64,000 nt of DNA, from contig JAIOZA010000005.1 in assembly GCA_021740825.1 (NCBI GenBank), forward strand, positions 46,759 through 110,758, given 5' to 3'. The notes beneath the pieces were generated by a model. That model saw nothing but the letters and a program-made list of their open reading frames with translations, ran no database searches and had not been told where the DNA came from. The position numbers and the translations under genes were made by a program. This stretch comes from Bacteroidia bacterium. GTDB taxonomy: Bacteria > Bacteroidota > Bacteroidia > B-17B0 > Aurantibacillaceae. Of this stretch, positions 46,869-57,282 are shown piece after piece. The first letter of the stretch is position 1, and the number at the start of each line of letters is the position of its first letter.

Positions 46869-47648
46869 ATGTCGCTTTACATAACCTCTATAAATTCAGG
46901 AAGTAATGGCAATTGTTATTACGTTGGAACTAATAATGATGCAATTTTAATTGATGTTGGCATTTCTTGCAAAGAAATTGAAAAACGAATGGAGCGATTG
47001 AATTTACCTATACAAAATGTAAAAGCCTTATTTATTTCTCATGAGCACGGAGATCATACAAAGGGTTTACAAATTTTATCTAAAAAATACGCGTTGCCAA
47101 TTTATATTACAACACGCACTTTAAATAATTCTCATTTAATATTAGAAGAAAATTTAGTTAATACATTTACAGCATACGCTCCAATATTTGTTGGAGATAT
47201 TTCTGTTACTGCTTTTCCAAAGCGGCATGATGCCTCAGATCCTTGCAGTTTTATTATTGAAAGCAATGGTGTAAAAGTTGGAGTACTCACTGATATTGGC
47301 TCGGTTTGTGAGCACGTGATTGATAATTTTAAACAGTGTCACGCTGCTTTTTTAGAAGCAAATTACGACGACATGATGCTTGAAAATGGCAATTACCCCT
47401 ACTATTTAAAAGACCGAATTCGTGGAGATAACGGGCACTTATCCAATAAGCAAGCATTAGATTTATTTATAAATCATAAACATGATGCCATGAGTCACGT
47501 CATCTTATCCCATTTATCAAAAGATAATAATTGTCCCATTCTTGTTAAAAATTTATTTACCAAGCACTCTGCTAATACCGAAGTTATTGTTGCTTCGCGT
47601 GAGTATGAGACAAATATCTTTCATATAACAAATAATCCAAATAATTAA
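46869..47648 (+). CDS. MBL-fold metallo-hydrolase (YycJ/WalJ-like)
   Basis: A 259-residue metallo-beta-lactamase-fold protein. The start is set at the ATG at 46869 (MSLYITSINSGSNGNCYYVG), which aligns with the family N-terminus; an in-frame TTG at 46860 is less likely. The metal-binding motif is SHEHGDHTKG (about 56-65), followed by KRHDASDPCSFIIE, VLTDIGSV and the late His in VILSHLS. YycJ-type enzymes are thought to be nucleases linked to DNA repair or cell-wall control. It stands alone. Confidence 0.88.
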   Translation: MSLYITSINSGSNGNCYYVGTNNDAILIDVGISCKEIEKRMERLNLPIQNVKALFISHEHGDHTKGLQILSKKYALPIYITTRTLNNSHLILEENLVNTFTAYAPIFVGDISVTAFPKRHDASDPCSFIIESNGVKVGVLTDIGSVCEHVIDNFKQCHAAFLEANYDDMMLENGNYPYYLKDRIRGDNGHLSNKQALDLFINHKHDAMSHVILSHLSKDNNCPILVKNLFTKHSANTEVIVASREYETNIFHITNNPNN

Positions 47649-47842
47649 TCCTATTCTAATTTTACTTCATTTTAAGTTTTGTTACAATGCTTATTTATAA
47701 AATAATTAAGAGTAAGAAAAAGAATATTATTTGAGTAATTAAGTGTTGATTTATTGGCTTCATATGAGTGACAATCATCATTTTTTTTAGATGGTATTTG
47801 TTACAATTTTGATGTTCAATTTACAAATAATACTTAGGTAAC

Positions 47843-48580
47843 ATGAAAAGTGAATCGCATCAATCGGAACTTAGAGCATTGCAATCAATTAGAAATTTTA
47901 AAAATGCTTTAGAAATGCATTACGCACAAATGCTTCAGATTGAAAAAAATATGGTAACGCTCAATAGAAATGCATGGGCTATTATTGAAGCTCATAGTTC
48001 AAAAGAAGCGCAAAAAAATTGGGAAAATAACTTAAAAAAAATTGATGAGTCATTATATGAATTAAATCAAACTTTAAATGCAATTAAGGAGAAAGTTCAA
48101 GTAAAAGATAGAACAGATACGCTTGTATTATGGAGCAAATTCGATTCAAGTTTAAATAACTTGAATGCAAGTACTAAACTATCAGAAAAAATAGGATTTG
48201 AAATTTTACCGACAGAAGAGCATACTCATTGGCAAAAAGACATTTGCATTTTTGAAGAAACAATCTTGCCATTAATTACCTCGCATGCCGAAGCCTGCAA
48301 AATTGAGCTTAAAATGATTGAAAAATATACACCAAAGCAATTAGATAAAATAACTCAAATAATATTTGAACATATTCCTGAAAATTTTACTTATGAAGAA
48401 GCTCATAAATATGAAAAAGAATATTTAATAGCTTTTGAAGATTTAAAAAAAGAATTTAATAGTGAGAAAAATTTTTGGGACAAGTTTTTGGATATTTTGG
48501 CCGGTGGAACACATCAACCGCCTTCAGAACGAGTAATGTTGGAAAGATGGATAGAAGGAGAAAAGAATGAATTAGTTTAA
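47843..48580 (+). CDS. Hypothetical helical protein
   Basis: A 245-residue, highly charged protein predicted to be almost entirely alpha-helical with coiled-coil segments (about 10-110 and 150-215). There is no signal peptide, membrane helix or known motif; it contains three scattered Trp-centred segments (NAWAIIEAHS, THWQKDICIF, NFWDKFLDIL). It is a single-gene unit with about 200 bases upstream and a terminator shared with metK downstream. I do not recognise the family. Confidence 0.7.
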   Translation: MKSESHQSELRALQSIRNFKNALEMHYAQMLQIEKNMVTLNRNAWAIIEAHSSKEAQKNWENNLKKIDESLYELNQTLNAIKEKVQVKDRTDTLVLWSKFDSSLNNLNASTKLSEKIGFEILPTEEHTHWQKDICIFEETILPLITSHAEACKIELKMIEKYTPKQLDKITQIIFEHIPENFTYEEAHKYEKEYLIAFEDLKKEFNSEKNFWDKFLDILAGGTHQPPSERVMLERWIEGEKNELV

Positions 48581-48701
48581 CCTTGATTTTCAATGGTATT
48601 AATGATTGAAGTTTAAAAGGACTTACAATAAAATAATTTCAAAAATTTAACCGATCTACTTCTGTGCATGAATTTTTATTTGAAGTAAATACGAAATAAA
48701 A

Positions 48702-48734
48702 AAAATCCCCAACTGCAATATAGTTGAGGATTTT
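48702..48734. terminator. Bidirectional terminator upstream of the metK 3' end
   Basis: Stem aaaatccccaact (48702-48714) pairs with agttgaggatttt (48722-48734) with one mismatch and a 7-base loop. It lies between convergent genes and has A and T tracts on both sides. Confidence 0.8.
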
Positions 48735-48752
48735 AATACTAATTAGTGTAAA

Positions 48753-50006
48753 TTATTTTAATTTAAAAGCAGTTTTTACTTTAGATACGTAATCTAATTT
48801 TTCCCAAGTAAATAATTCAACTTTCATTGTTTTAGTTTTTCCATCAGGAGATTTGAAAGTTTTTGTTACCACTTCGTTTTTACGACCCATGTGTCCGTAT
48901 GCTGCCGTTTCGCTGTACATTGGAGTACGTAATTTAAAACGTTGCTCAATAAAATAAGGACGCATATCAAATACACTTTGAACTATTTTAGCAATCTCAC
49001 CATCTGTCATTTTTACTTTTGATGTGCCATAAGTATCAATAAAAATACCCATTGGTTGCGCAACACCAATTGCATAAGATACTTGAACCAAAACCTCAGA
49101 ACAAACGCCCGCTGCAACTAAATTTTTAGCAATATGGCGAGTAGCGTAAGCTGCTGAACGGTCAACTTTACTTGGATCTTTACCAGAGAATGCACCACCA
49201 CCGTGAGCACCTTTTCCGCCGTAAGTATCTACAATAATTTTACGACCGGTTAAACCTGTATCTCCATGCGGACCTCCAATTACAAACTTACCAGTTGGGT
49301 TAATATGATAATTTATTTTGTTGTTGAATAAATGTGCGTATTTAGGATAATTCTTTTTTACTCTTGGAATTAAAATCTCAACAATATCTTTTTTAATTTT
49401 TGCAAGCATTTTTGGTTCTGTATCAAAATCGTCATGCTGCGTTGAAACAACAATGGCATCAATACGAACTGGCGTATTATTATCATCATACTCTAAAGTT
49501 ACTTGCGATTTAGCATCAGGGCGCAAATACTTAATGGCTTTATTTTCTCTGCGTAATGCCGCTAATTCTAATAAAATACCATGCGCTAAATCTAATGCTA
49601 AAGGCATGTAGTTAGCAGTTTCATTGGTTGCATAACCAAACATCATTCCTTGGTCACCAGCACCTTGCTCTTCTTTTTTCTTTCTATCAACACCTTGATT
49701 GATATCTGAAGATTGCTCGTGAATAGCCGACAAAATACCACAGGAGTTTGCCTCAAACATGTATTCTGATTTTGTATATCCAATTTTGCGAATTACTTCG
49801 CGCGCTATTTCTTGCACATCTAAGTAAGCTTTTGATTTTACTTCTCCAGCTAATATTACTTGCCCAGTAGTAACTAATGTTTCGCAGGCTACTTTACTTT
49901 GAGGATCAAATGCTAAAAAATTATCAATTAAAGCGTCTGAAATTTGATCGGCAACCTTATCTGGATGGCCTTCTGATACTGATTCTGAGGTGAAAAGATA
50001 TCCCAT
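48753..50006 (-). CDS. metK: S-adenosylmethionine synthetase
   Basis: Makes S-adenosylmethionine from methionine and ATP. The 417-residue protein has the family signatures [19 protein letters not shown], the [12 protein letters not shown] hexapeptide and [19 protein letters not shown]. Length is at the upper normal range for Bacteroidota. No SAM riboswitch is visible in the short 48-base gap to purS upstream. It ends at a bidirectional terminator. Confidence 0.97.
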   Translation of the reverse strand: MGYLFTSESVSEGHPDKVADQISDALIDNFLAFDPQSKVACETLVTTGQVILAGEVKSKAYLDVQEIAREVIRKIGYTKSEYMFEANSCGILSAIHEQSSDINQGVDRKKKEEQGAGDQGMMFGYATNETANYMPLALDLAHGILLELAALRRENKAIKYLRPDAKSQVTLEYDDNNTPVRIDAIVVSTQHDDFDTEPKMLAKIKKDIVEILIPRVKKNYPKYAHLFNNKINYHINPTGKFVIGGPHGDTGLTGRKIIVDTYGGKGAHGGGAFSGKDPSKVDRSAAYATRHIAKNLVAAGVCSEVLVQVSYAIGVAQPMGIFIDTYGTSKVKMTDGEIAKIVQSVFDMRPYFIEQRFKLRTPMYSETAAYGHMGRKNEVVTKTFKSPDGKTKTMKVELFTWEKLDYVSKVKTAFKLK

Positions 50007-50054
50007 GTTTATTTTTAAATTATATTGGTTTTATTTATTTTATAGATTTATTTT

Positions 50055-50306
50055 TTATGCTTCGCGAAGATTAAATTCGTAAAACTCCATGATTTGATTG
50101 CATAGTAATTTTTTGCAAGCTTCATCAACTTTGTGCGATGCAGCTTCTTTGCTTTCGGCATCTATTTCTAAGGTAATGTGTTTACCAATTCTAACGTTTT
50201 CTATTTCTGGTAGACCTAAATTTTTCATTGAGCCAGTTACTGCTTTTCCTTGTGGGTCTAATAATGCTTTCATTGGCATTACATTTATATCTGCAAAATA
50301 CTTCAT
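50055..50306 (-). CDS. purS: Phosphoribosylformylglycinamidine synthase subunit PurS
   Basis: Small 83-residue subunit of the three-part FGAM synthase of purine synthesis. It has the typical layout KYFADINVMPMKALLDPQGKAV, LPEIENVRIGKHI and CKKLLCNQIMEFYEF. purL and purQ are not nearby, so the gene is separated from its partners. It is 48 bases upstream of metK on the same strand and may be transcribed with it. Confidence 0.9.
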   Translation of the reverse strand: MKYFADINVMPMKALLDPQGKAVTGSMKNLGLPEIENVRIGKHITLEIDAESKEAASHKVDEACKKLLCNQIMEFYEFNLREA

Positions 50307-50553
50307 ATGTTTATATTATCTTTTATAAAATTCTTAGTTCATTTACTTTTCATTTTCATTTATGTTCCGCTTTAGAAATGCTTAAAAGTTGAAATAAATC
50401 ACTAATTAATTGACAAGTAGCAAATTTAAAGTTTTGAATTGGTATTAAAAAAAATGTTTTGAACAAAGATTTTTAATTGAATTAATGTTTTATTCCAATC
50501 ATGAAAACTAAGCTCTTCGAGGTGATTAAAACTTTTTAATTATAACTCGATTT

Positions 50554-51621
50554 CTATTGAACTTTAAACATCCAATGCAAAGTATCTTCAATTTTTCCTT
50601 TACGAATATTTCTTAATGTTTCATCAACTTTAGTAGAAAATTTCCGTTCCTCAACAGGTGGTAAAGGGTAATAATTGTCCACATGACCAATTCCGATAAT
50701 TTGCGCTACAGTTGCAGCCGTTCCAACACCAAACGCTTCCTTTAAAATACCGTCGGCATGTGCTTTTAAAACTTCATCAATAGATACTTTGCGTTCTTCT
50801 ACTTTCATTCCCCATTCTTTAGCTAAAGCTAATACGCTATTTCGCGTAATGCCTGCTAAAATGGTATCGCTTAAGGCAGGGGTTACAATAGTATCGTCAA
50901 TTAAAAATATTAAATTCATTGTTCCTGATTCTTCTAAAAAGGAATGTGTTTTTCCATCTGTCCAAATTACTTGTTGATAGCCTTTTTGTTGTGCTAATCT
51001 CGTTGGATATAAACTTCTACCATAATTGCCGGCAGCTTTTACAAATCCTACACCACCCTCAACAGCTCTAATGTAGTTTGTTTCAATAAGCACTTTAATT
51101 GGCTCTGAATAATACTTACCTGCTGGGCAAGTAATAATAATAAACTTATAAGTATCACTTGCTTTTACTCCAATTGCTTCATCAGTTGCAATTAAAAATG
51201 GTCTAATATATAATGAACCCGTCTCTGAAGTTGGAACCCATGAGGCATCTAATTTCAATAACTCAATTAAGCCACCCATAAAAATCTCTTCTGGAACCTC
51301 AGGCATTGCCATTCTAATGGCCGACTTGTTCATTCGTTTAAAATTTTCTAAAGGTCTAAAAACGCTAACTTCTCCATTATCATTTTTATAAGCTTTCATT
51401 CCTTCAAATATTGCTTGACCATAATGCAGAGCAGACATGGCATAACTCATTGGAACATCTTTGTATGGCATAATGGACGCTTTTTCCCATTGGCCATTAG
51501 CGTATTCGGCAACAAGCATGTGGTCTGAAAAACACTTTCCAAAAGGAACATTGTTTACATCGTACTCTGTAACTCTACTATGAGTTGTTTTTTCTATTTT
51601 AATATCGGCCTTTGCAATCAT
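50554..51621 (-). CDS. ilvE: Branched-chain-amino-acid aminotransferase
   Basis: PLP fold-type IV transaminase for leucine, isoleucine and valine. The ATG at 51619-51621 (MIAKADIKIEKTTHSR) is preferred over the upstream in-frame start at 51651, which adds ten unlikely residues; this gives 355 residues, the normal length. The PLP lysine lies in FVKAAGNYGRS; other family blocks are ALHYGQAIFEGMKAY, SLYIRPFLIAT and GILKEAFGVGTAATV. Leucine dehydrogenase at the other end of the window acts on the same amino acids, but the genes are not linked. Confidence 0.95.
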   Translation of the reverse strand: MIAKADIKIEKTTHSRVTEYDVNNVPFGKCFSDHMLVAEYANGQWEKASIMPYKDVPMSYAMSALHYGQAIFEGMKAYKNDNGEVSVFRPLENFKRMNKSAIRMAMPEVPEEIFMGGLIELLKLDASWVPTSETGSLYIRPFLIATDEAIGVKASDTYKFIIITCPAGKYYSEPIKVLIETNYIRAVEGGVGFVKAAGNYGRSLYPTRLAQQKGYQQVIWTDGKTHSFLEESGTMNLIFLIDDTIVTPALSDTILAGITRNSVLALAKEWGMKVEERKVSIDEVLKAHADGILKEAFGVGTAATVAQIIGIGHVDNYYPLPPVEERKFSTKVDETLRNIRKGKIEDTLHWMFKVQ

Positions 51622-51782
51622 ATTATTATTTTGTATTAAACAAATTAGCACATTATTTTTGGCAGTACAAACATTTTAGTCGATTATTTTTTAGCACATT
51701 ACAAATGACCCTCGTTACTAATTCTATCCTAAATCTTAATTTTTAGTGTAATTTTATTATTTTCGCTTTATTTCGCCATAAG

Positions 51783-52754
51783 TTGAATCGTATAAATCAT
51801 ATAGTAATAGTAGGTTTATGTTTACCTTTTTTTTGCCTGGCAGAAGGTGGTCCTAAAAAGGATACGACTCGCCTCAAAACCAATGCTTCTATTATTACTA
51901 ATGCAAAAAGTGATGTAAATAAACTAAAAATCTTAATGTTAGTTGATTCCTTGCTTGAATTGGCTGTAATTGAAAATCAGGACATTGAACTTATACGCTA
52001 TTATAATAGTTTATTATCGGACCATCAATCTGATATTGTTTATAATAAACATGATAATTTACCTGCAACAAAGTTCTATGATGATTTTGATGAAAATTCC
52101 GCGTTTCAAGTAACACCGCTCGATGAATTTCCTCAATTACAAATCATTAAAATAGAAAGTGATTCATCAGGCATTTACATTCACCCGAGGGTTGGTGCTA
52201 TTAACTCAAAATTTGGTTGGCGAGATGGCCGAATGCATAAGGGAATAGATATTAATTTAAATAGGGGCGATGCGGTGCTTTCAGCTTTTGATGGAATGGT
52301 GCGTATTGCTTCTGCAAAAGGCGCTTTTGGAAATGTAGTTATTATTAGACATTATAATGGATTAGAAACCGTTTATGCACATTTATCTAAAATAAAAGTA
52401 AAAACAGGGCAGGTAGTATTAGCTGGCCAATTAGTTGGGCTAGGAGGAAGCACAGGCAGAAGCAGTGGACCTCATTTGCATTTTGAAGTACGATTTAAAG
52501 GGCAAGCGCTCGATCCTTCTTCCATCATTTCGTTTACCGAAAACAAACTGCACCATGATTCAATTATTATTAAAAAATCGCGTTACGGTATTTGTGCTTA
52601 TCCAAGTAACGCACCATTGCACACTATTGAACGTGGTGATACATGGTTTGAAATAGCAAAACGTTACGGGCTAACCATGAAAGAACTTTGCATTTTAAAC
52701 AATACGCAAAAACGATATTACCTAAAAATAGGTCAAAAATTGAGAGTTCATTGA
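51783..52754 (+). CDS. M23 metallopeptidase with C-terminal LysM
   Basis: A 323-residue exported cell-wall endopeptidase. A signal peptide (1-20, ending FCLA) supports the TTG start at 51783. The LytM domain (about 132-245) keeps the zinc residues: His152 and Asp156 in HKGID, His200 in YAHLS and His231/His233 in PHLHFEVR, so it should be active. A single LysM (about 279-322, HTIERGDTWFEIAKRYG) follows at the C-terminus; in many relatives LysM precedes M23. The stop codon is TGA. Confidence 0.9.
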   Translation: MNRINHIVIVGLCLPFFCLAEGGPKKDTTRLKTNASIITNAKSDVNKLKILMLVDSLLELAVIENQDIELIRYYNSLLSDHQSDIVYNKHDNLPATKFYDDFDENSAFQVTPLDEFPQLQIIKIESDSSGIYIHPRVGAINSKFGWRDGRMHKGIDINLNRGDAVLSAFDGMVRIASAKGAFGNVVIIRHYNGLETVYAHLSKIKVKTGQVVLAGQLVGLGGSTGRSSGPHLHFEVRFKGQALDPSSIISFTENKLHHDSIIIKKSRYGICAYPSNAPLHTIERGDTWFEIAKRYGLTMKELCILNNTQKRYYLKIGQKLRVH

Positions 52755-52758
52755 GCCA

Positions 52759-54978
52759 TTATAGGTTAAACCAATAAACAAATTTTAATACAACGCCTCT
52801 ATTTTTTTCTCCAAAATTCTCCGAATAATAATTATCAGAATAAACTATAAATAAATCGCTCATTGGTTTAAATCGCCATTGAAAGCGAGCATTAATATTT
52901 ACGTTTTTAATTTGACTGTTGTATTGTATAAAAGTGGTGAAGAAAATATTTTTAGTGAACGAAAATTCTATTTTTGGACCAATTAAATCTAAAATTACTT
53001 TTTTTGATAAGCTAGGTAAAATAATTTCATCGTGCGTATAGCTTGCGGTTATGATGGCATAAGGTTGTTTTCTAAAAACAATATCAGCGTTATAAGATAA
53101 TTTTGTACCAGTAAAGTAGGTTCCATAAGTAATCCCCGCTGAAGCATTTAATATTTTTCGTTGATTTGATTTTAATTTCAAGCCAACATCCTGGTACTTA
53201 TATTCCGCAATTGGCAATGCCGAATTACCGCTAAACGTAACGTCTGTAGGGAAAACTAGTTTTGTGTAATAATTATGATAATCAATAGCTACCGCTGATG
53301 AATTAGTTAAATTAAAATCCCATCCTACCTGATTTAACATGTCTGTAGTGGTAAATTTATCATTAGCATAATAATCCATATACCAGCGCGGCCCCATTTT
53401 ATTTATAATAGATTTTTTCGGATAAAAGTAATAGCTAACTAAAGGTTCTAAGCGCCAATATGAATTTCGTACAATCCTATTTTTTGAATAATCAAGTTGC
53501 AAGATGCGAGGCGTAAAACCAGTTTCGGCATTGTAATTTTTATTAACGTACTCATGATTCCACATAATATTTATTTTTTCTGTATTATATGATAACCAAG
53601 TGGCATGCGTATACGCATCATTATTATTTGTATTGGATAAGGAGTGATGAAAAAAAGCTTTTCCCATCCATTTATTATTATTGCTAATTAAATTATAATC
53701 AGCACCAACTACACGATTAAAATTAATTCCTGAAATTCCGGCAGTATCATATTGCTGTCTGTTTACAAAAATAAAAGATACATTAGAACGCTTAAATACA
53801 TTACGTTGCACGGCTGCTACAAAATAATTTTGAGCAAATACATCGGCATCTAAAACTCTAGTTCTGGCGGTTTGTATATCCATTACTCCAATACGCCAAT
53901 TTTTACTAGGCTTTCCACTTAATCTAACGCCCGCAATAATTGGCACAGCGCTACCATTATTAAATCCTATTCGCCGCGAAAAAAATGGACGTATTTGCCT
54001 GAAACCAAAGCTAGCAAACAAGTCACTGTTTTCAATAAAAAATTGGCGCTGCTCTGGAAAAAACAAACTAAACCTCGTTAAATTGGTAATTTGTCTGTCA
54101 ACTTCTACTTGCGAAAAATCAGGATTAAATGTGACATCTAAATTTAAAGAGGATGAAAGTGCAATTTTTGCATCTGCACCAATATTGCCTTCAAATAAAA
54201 CTGGCTTTTTTGCCGCAAAATCCTGACTAGCTTTTGCAATGCCATATGGTATAATTGCGATATTTCTCCCTGCTTTTTTTGGCAAGGTATCCCATTTTAA
54301 AGTGCCAACATAGGCCAGCGAAGAGATATTAAATTGTCGTGGAACTTTACACCACGATGAATTTTCGTTTTGTTTTAAATCGTTTCTCGAAAAATTAATT
54401 CCCCAACTACCAATATCATTTTTATAACGAATAGTTTTAAAGGGAATTTCCATTTCAACAATCCAACAATTTTGTTTACGCTTTACCGAACTAAACCATT
54501 TATTATCCCAATTAGTAGTTACGCCTTGTCCACCACCACTAGCAATTAATCCTTCTCGCTGTGCACCATATGGATTAACTCCAAAACTAAATCCGTTTTG
54601 CTTATCTAAAAATGGATCAATGGTAAAAACAAAGCAGTCGCTAACTGGATACGAAAAATCTCTTTTTAAAGATTGCACCACATAATTTCCCGGTAACGAA
54701 TCATAACAAATTGCCGCTACAAAAATAGATTTTTCATTATAGGTAACATAAGCTGTTGTTTTTGATTTTGATAAGCACGTATCGTAAGGGAAATTTTGCC
54801 AAAAGTTGCTGGCTGGCTGGGATTTTTGCCAGTGCAATTCCGATAATTCTCCATCAATAATGCAAGATTCTTCAGTTTTACAAATAGTTAATTGTTTATC
54901 ATTTTGAGCTTGCGCACCAAAGCTAATTGCAAATAAAAAAATATAAACGTAAAATTTCAAATCTAGTAATACAAACAC
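52759..54978 (-). CDS. DUF5916 outer-membrane protein with CBM9-like domain
   Basis: A 739-residue exported protein: signal peptide about 1-24 (GAQA), a CBM9-like domain (about 30-220; IDGELSELHWQKSQPASNF, SIFVAAICYDS), then the DUF5916 region with VTFNPDFSQVEVDRQITNLTRFSLFFPEQRQFF-type core (about 290-325) and a long beta-barrel-like C-terminal half ending in FNL. The family is thought to sit in the outer membrane and handle glycans; no activity is shown. It diverges from lpxD, with about 95 bases between starts, and is convergent with the M23 gene. Confidence 0.88.
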   Translation of the reverse strand: MFVLLDLKFYVYIFLFAISFGAQAQNDKQLTICKTEESCIIDGELSELHWQKSQPASNFWQNFPYDTCLSKSKTTAYVTYNEKSIFVAAICYDSLPGNYVVQSLKRDFSYPVSDCFVFTIDPFLDKQNGFSFGVNPYGAQREGLIASGGGQGVTTNWDNKWFSSVKRKQNCWIVEMEIPFKTIRYKNDIGSWGINFSRNDLKQNENSSWCKVPRQFNISSLAYVGTLKWDTLPKKAGRNIAIIPYGIAKASQDFAAKKPVLFEGNIGADAKIALSSSLNLDVTFNPDFSQVEVDRQITNLTRFSLFFPEQRQFFIENSDLFASFGFRQIRPFFSRRIGFNNGSAVPIIAGVRLSGKPSKNWRIGVMDIQTARTRVLDADVFAQNYFVAAVQRNVFKRSNVSFIFVNRQQYDTAGISGINFNRVVGADYNLISNNNKWMGKAFFHHSLSNTNNNDAYTHATWLSYNTEKINIMWNHEYVNKNYNAETGFTPRILQLDYSKNRIVRNSYWRLEPLVSYYFYPKKSIINKMGPRWYMDYYANDKFTTTDMLNQVGWDFNLTNSSAVAIDYHNYYTKLVFPTDVTFSGNSALPIAEYKYQDVGLKLKSNQRKILNASAGITYGTYFTGTKLSYNADIVFRKQPYAIITASYTHDEIILPSLSKKVILDLIGPKIEFSFTKNIFFTTFIQYNSQIKNVNINARFQWRFKPMSDLFIVYSDNYYSENFGEKNRGVVLKFVYWFNL

Positions 54979-55073
54979 TCAACTTTAGAGTAAGTTGCAC
55001 AAAAATAAACTATTCTTTACTTTATTATAAAATTTCTTTACTTATATTTAAACTGCAAATAAGTAAATCTATT

Positions 55074-56006
55074 ATGACCATTTTACCAACAAGCCTTAAA
55101 GAAATTGCTGCCATTATCAGTTCAACTTATATAGGTAATGATAATCACATCATTACCGGATTTAATGAAATACACCGCGTTGTATTGGGTGATGTTGTGT
55201 TTGTTGATCATCCTAAATATTATAACAAAGCCTTGCAATCGGCCGCCACCACTATTATAATTAACAAAGAGGTCGAATGTCCCGCAGGAAAAGCATTAAT
55301 ACTAAACGCCGAACCTTTTACAGCTTTTAATGCATTAACGCAGCATTTTCAGCCAAAGCAGTATTCTATGCAGCCAATAAGTAGCTCGGCTAAAATAGGA
55401 AAAGATACTATTGTAATGCCGGGCTGTTATATCGGAAACCATGTAACCATTGGAGATAATTGTATTCTACATCCTAATGTTGTTATTTATGATTATTGTG
55501 AAATTGGAAACAATGTCATCATACATGCCGGTTCGGTAATTGGTTCGGATGGATTTTATTATAAAAATAGAAAAACGCATTTTGAGCAATTTCAATCTTG
55601 CGGAAATGTTATTATAAAAGATAATGTGCATATTGGCGCTAATTGCACCTTTGATAGAGGTGTTACGGCATCTACAATTATTGGTAAAGGAACTGTTATT
55701 GATAATCAGGTGCATTTAGCACACGATGTGGTTATTGGCGAAAACTGTTTGTTTGCTTCTGGTAATACAATTGCGGGTTGCACTACTATTGGAAATAATG
55801 TAACGATGTGGGGGCAAGTTGGTGTATCAAGCGATATTACCATAGGCGATGGTGCTGTTATTCAGGCGCAAAGTGGAGTGGGCGAAAACGTACCTGCCGG
55901 AAAAATATTTTTTGGAACGCCTGCTAGTGAGGCGCGATTAAAATTGCGAGAAATTTTTGCTGCAAAACAATTACCTTCTTTAATTCACAAATTATACGAT
56001 AAATAA
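55074..56006 (+). CDS. lpxD: UDP-3-O-acylglucosamine N-acyltransferase
   Basis: Adds the second 3-hydroxyacyl chain in lipid A synthesis. The true start is the ATG at 55074 (MTILPTSLKEIAAII), giving 310 residues; the longer upstream open frame is not coding because it would overlap the divergent gene. The N-terminal uridine-binding domain (about 1-95) is followed by left-handed beta-helix hexapeptide repeats (about 100-260) with the catalytic His in HLAHDVVIG. lpxA, lpxC and fabZ are not nearby, so it may be the second LpxD copy that Bacteroidota often have. Confidence 0.9.
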   Translation: MTILPTSLKEIAAIISSTYIGNDNHIITGFNEIHRVVLGDVVFVDHPKYYNKALQSAATTIIINKEVECPAGKALILNAEPFTAFNALTQHFQPKQYSMQPISSSAKIGKDTIVMPGCYIGNHVTIGDNCILHPNVVIYDYCEIGNNVIIHAGSVIGSDGFYYKNRKTHFEQFQSCGNVIIKDNVHIGANCTFDRGVTASTIIGKGTVIDNQVHLAHDVVIGENCLFASGNTIAGCTTIGNNVTMWGQVGVSSDITIGDGAVIQAQSGVGENVPAGKIFFGTPASEARLKLREIFAAKQLPSLIHKLYDK

Positions 56007-56009
56007 AAA

Positions 56010-57242
56010 TTGGCAAATTCTAACTTAAAACATAAAACAACTGCTAATTCTGTTAAAGACATCAAATTAAATGCCTTGTTAGAAATAACAAAAGCTATTA
56101 ATAACAATGTAAGCACAGCTCAATTACTTGATATTTATCAGGAAATATTAGAGAATAAATTAAAAGTGGGAAAGTTGGTTTTATTTAGTTTTACAACCGA
56201 ATGGACTTGCATTTTAAAATATGGCGTTAACAAAGAGTACAATCATTTAGTATTTGAACCCGAATTATTAGATATCAAAGAAATTGAAACCATTTCTTTT
56301 ACTAAAGGAAATTTGAGTCAAAAATTTGAAATTGTGATTCCCGTTTATCATAAGCAAACTCCTTTAGCATTTGTTTTGCTTGGCGATATTGATGAGAAAA
56401 AGATAGAAATGAGTTCGGCTATTAAACATTTACCTTTTATTCAAACGCTCACTAATGTAATGATTGTAGCTATAGAAAATAAAAAGCTTTATAAAAGTTC
56501 TATTCAAAAAGCCACTATACAAAAAGAGCTTGAATTAGCTCAAGGAATGCAAAAATTACTATTTCCAACTGATTTGCCGCATACAGAAGAAATTGAAATG
56601 AGTGCGTTTTATTTACCACATCAGCAAGTTGGTGGCGATTATTACGATTTAATTTGGATAAACGAGGTGGAGTTTGTTTTTTGTTTAGCAGATGTTTCTG
56701 GTAAAGGAGTGGCTGCCGCTTTATTAATGAGCAACTTGCAGGCAGCTTTGCGCGTACTATTAAAATATACACAAAACTTAACCGAAATTGTTATTGACAT
56801 CAATCAGTTAATTTGCGACAATGCAAAAAACGAAAAGTTTATTACATTATTTATTGCAAAATATAACATTGGTACACGCAAACTCACATACATTAACGCT
56901 GGGCATAATGCGCCAATATTATTTAATAACCATAATCAAATGGTGTTTTTAGATAAAGGTTGCTCATTACTGGGTATTGTAAACCCTTTGCAATTTTTAG
57001 AAAATGAAACGCTTTTAGTTTCGGCGCAATCCATCTTATTTGCTTACACCGATGGTTTAACAGACACCGTTAACAGTAAAGACGATAATTTATCAATCAA
57101 AGAAATTGAAAATATATTAAGCATTCATAAAAACGCAACTAGTGACAATATTAATGTGGCAATGATGAAATACTTAGAAGAATTTAAAGGCGAAATGCCA
57201 TTTACGGATGATATTGCAATGCTAACCTGCAAGTTTTTTTAG
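56010..57242 (+). CDS. SpoIIE-type PP2C serine/threonine phosphatase with GAF-like domain
   Basis: A 410-residue cytoplasmic protein. The N-terminal half (about 25-165) looks GAF-like, followed by a helical linker (KATIQKELELAQGMQKLLFP), then a PP2C/SpoIIE domain with QQVGGDYYDLIW, LADVSGKGVAAALLMSNL and FAYTDGLTDTVNS; the metal-binding acidic residues are present. It would dephosphorylate an anti-sigma-factor antagonist or similar target. It begins with TTG at 56010, three bases after the lpxD stop. No anti-sigma partner is adjacent. Confidence 0.87.
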   Translation: MANSNLKHKTTANSVKDIKLNALLEITKAINNNVSTAQLLDIYQEILENKLKVGKLVLFSFTTEWTCILKYGVNKEYNHLVFEPELLDIKEIETISFTKGNLSQKFEIVIPVYHKQTPLAFVLLGDIDEKKIEMSSAIKHLPFIQTLTNVMIVAIENKKLYKSSIQKATIQKELELAQGMQKLLFPTDLPHTEEIEMSAFYLPHQQVGGDYYDLIWINEVEFVFCLADVSGKGVAAALLMSNLQAALRVLLKYTQNLTEIVIDINQLICDNAKNEKFITLFIAKYNIGTRKLTYINAGHNAPILFNNHNQMVFLDKGCSLLGIVNPLQFLENETLLVSAQSILFAYTDGLTDTVNSKDDNLSIKEIENILSIHKNATSDNINVAMMKYLEEFKGEMPFTDDIAMLTCKFF

Positions 57243-57282
57243 AACTAAAAACCCTTACGTTAATATAAAATTCCAATAATTT

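Noticed and set aside
50007..50054. SAM riboswitch upstream of metK
   Set aside because: The gap to purS is only 48 bases and shows no SAM-I or SAM-II helices.
54927..55073. N-terminal extension of lpxD
   Set aside because: It would overlap the start of the divergent DUF5916 gene and does not match LpxD; the ATG at 55074 aligns with the family.
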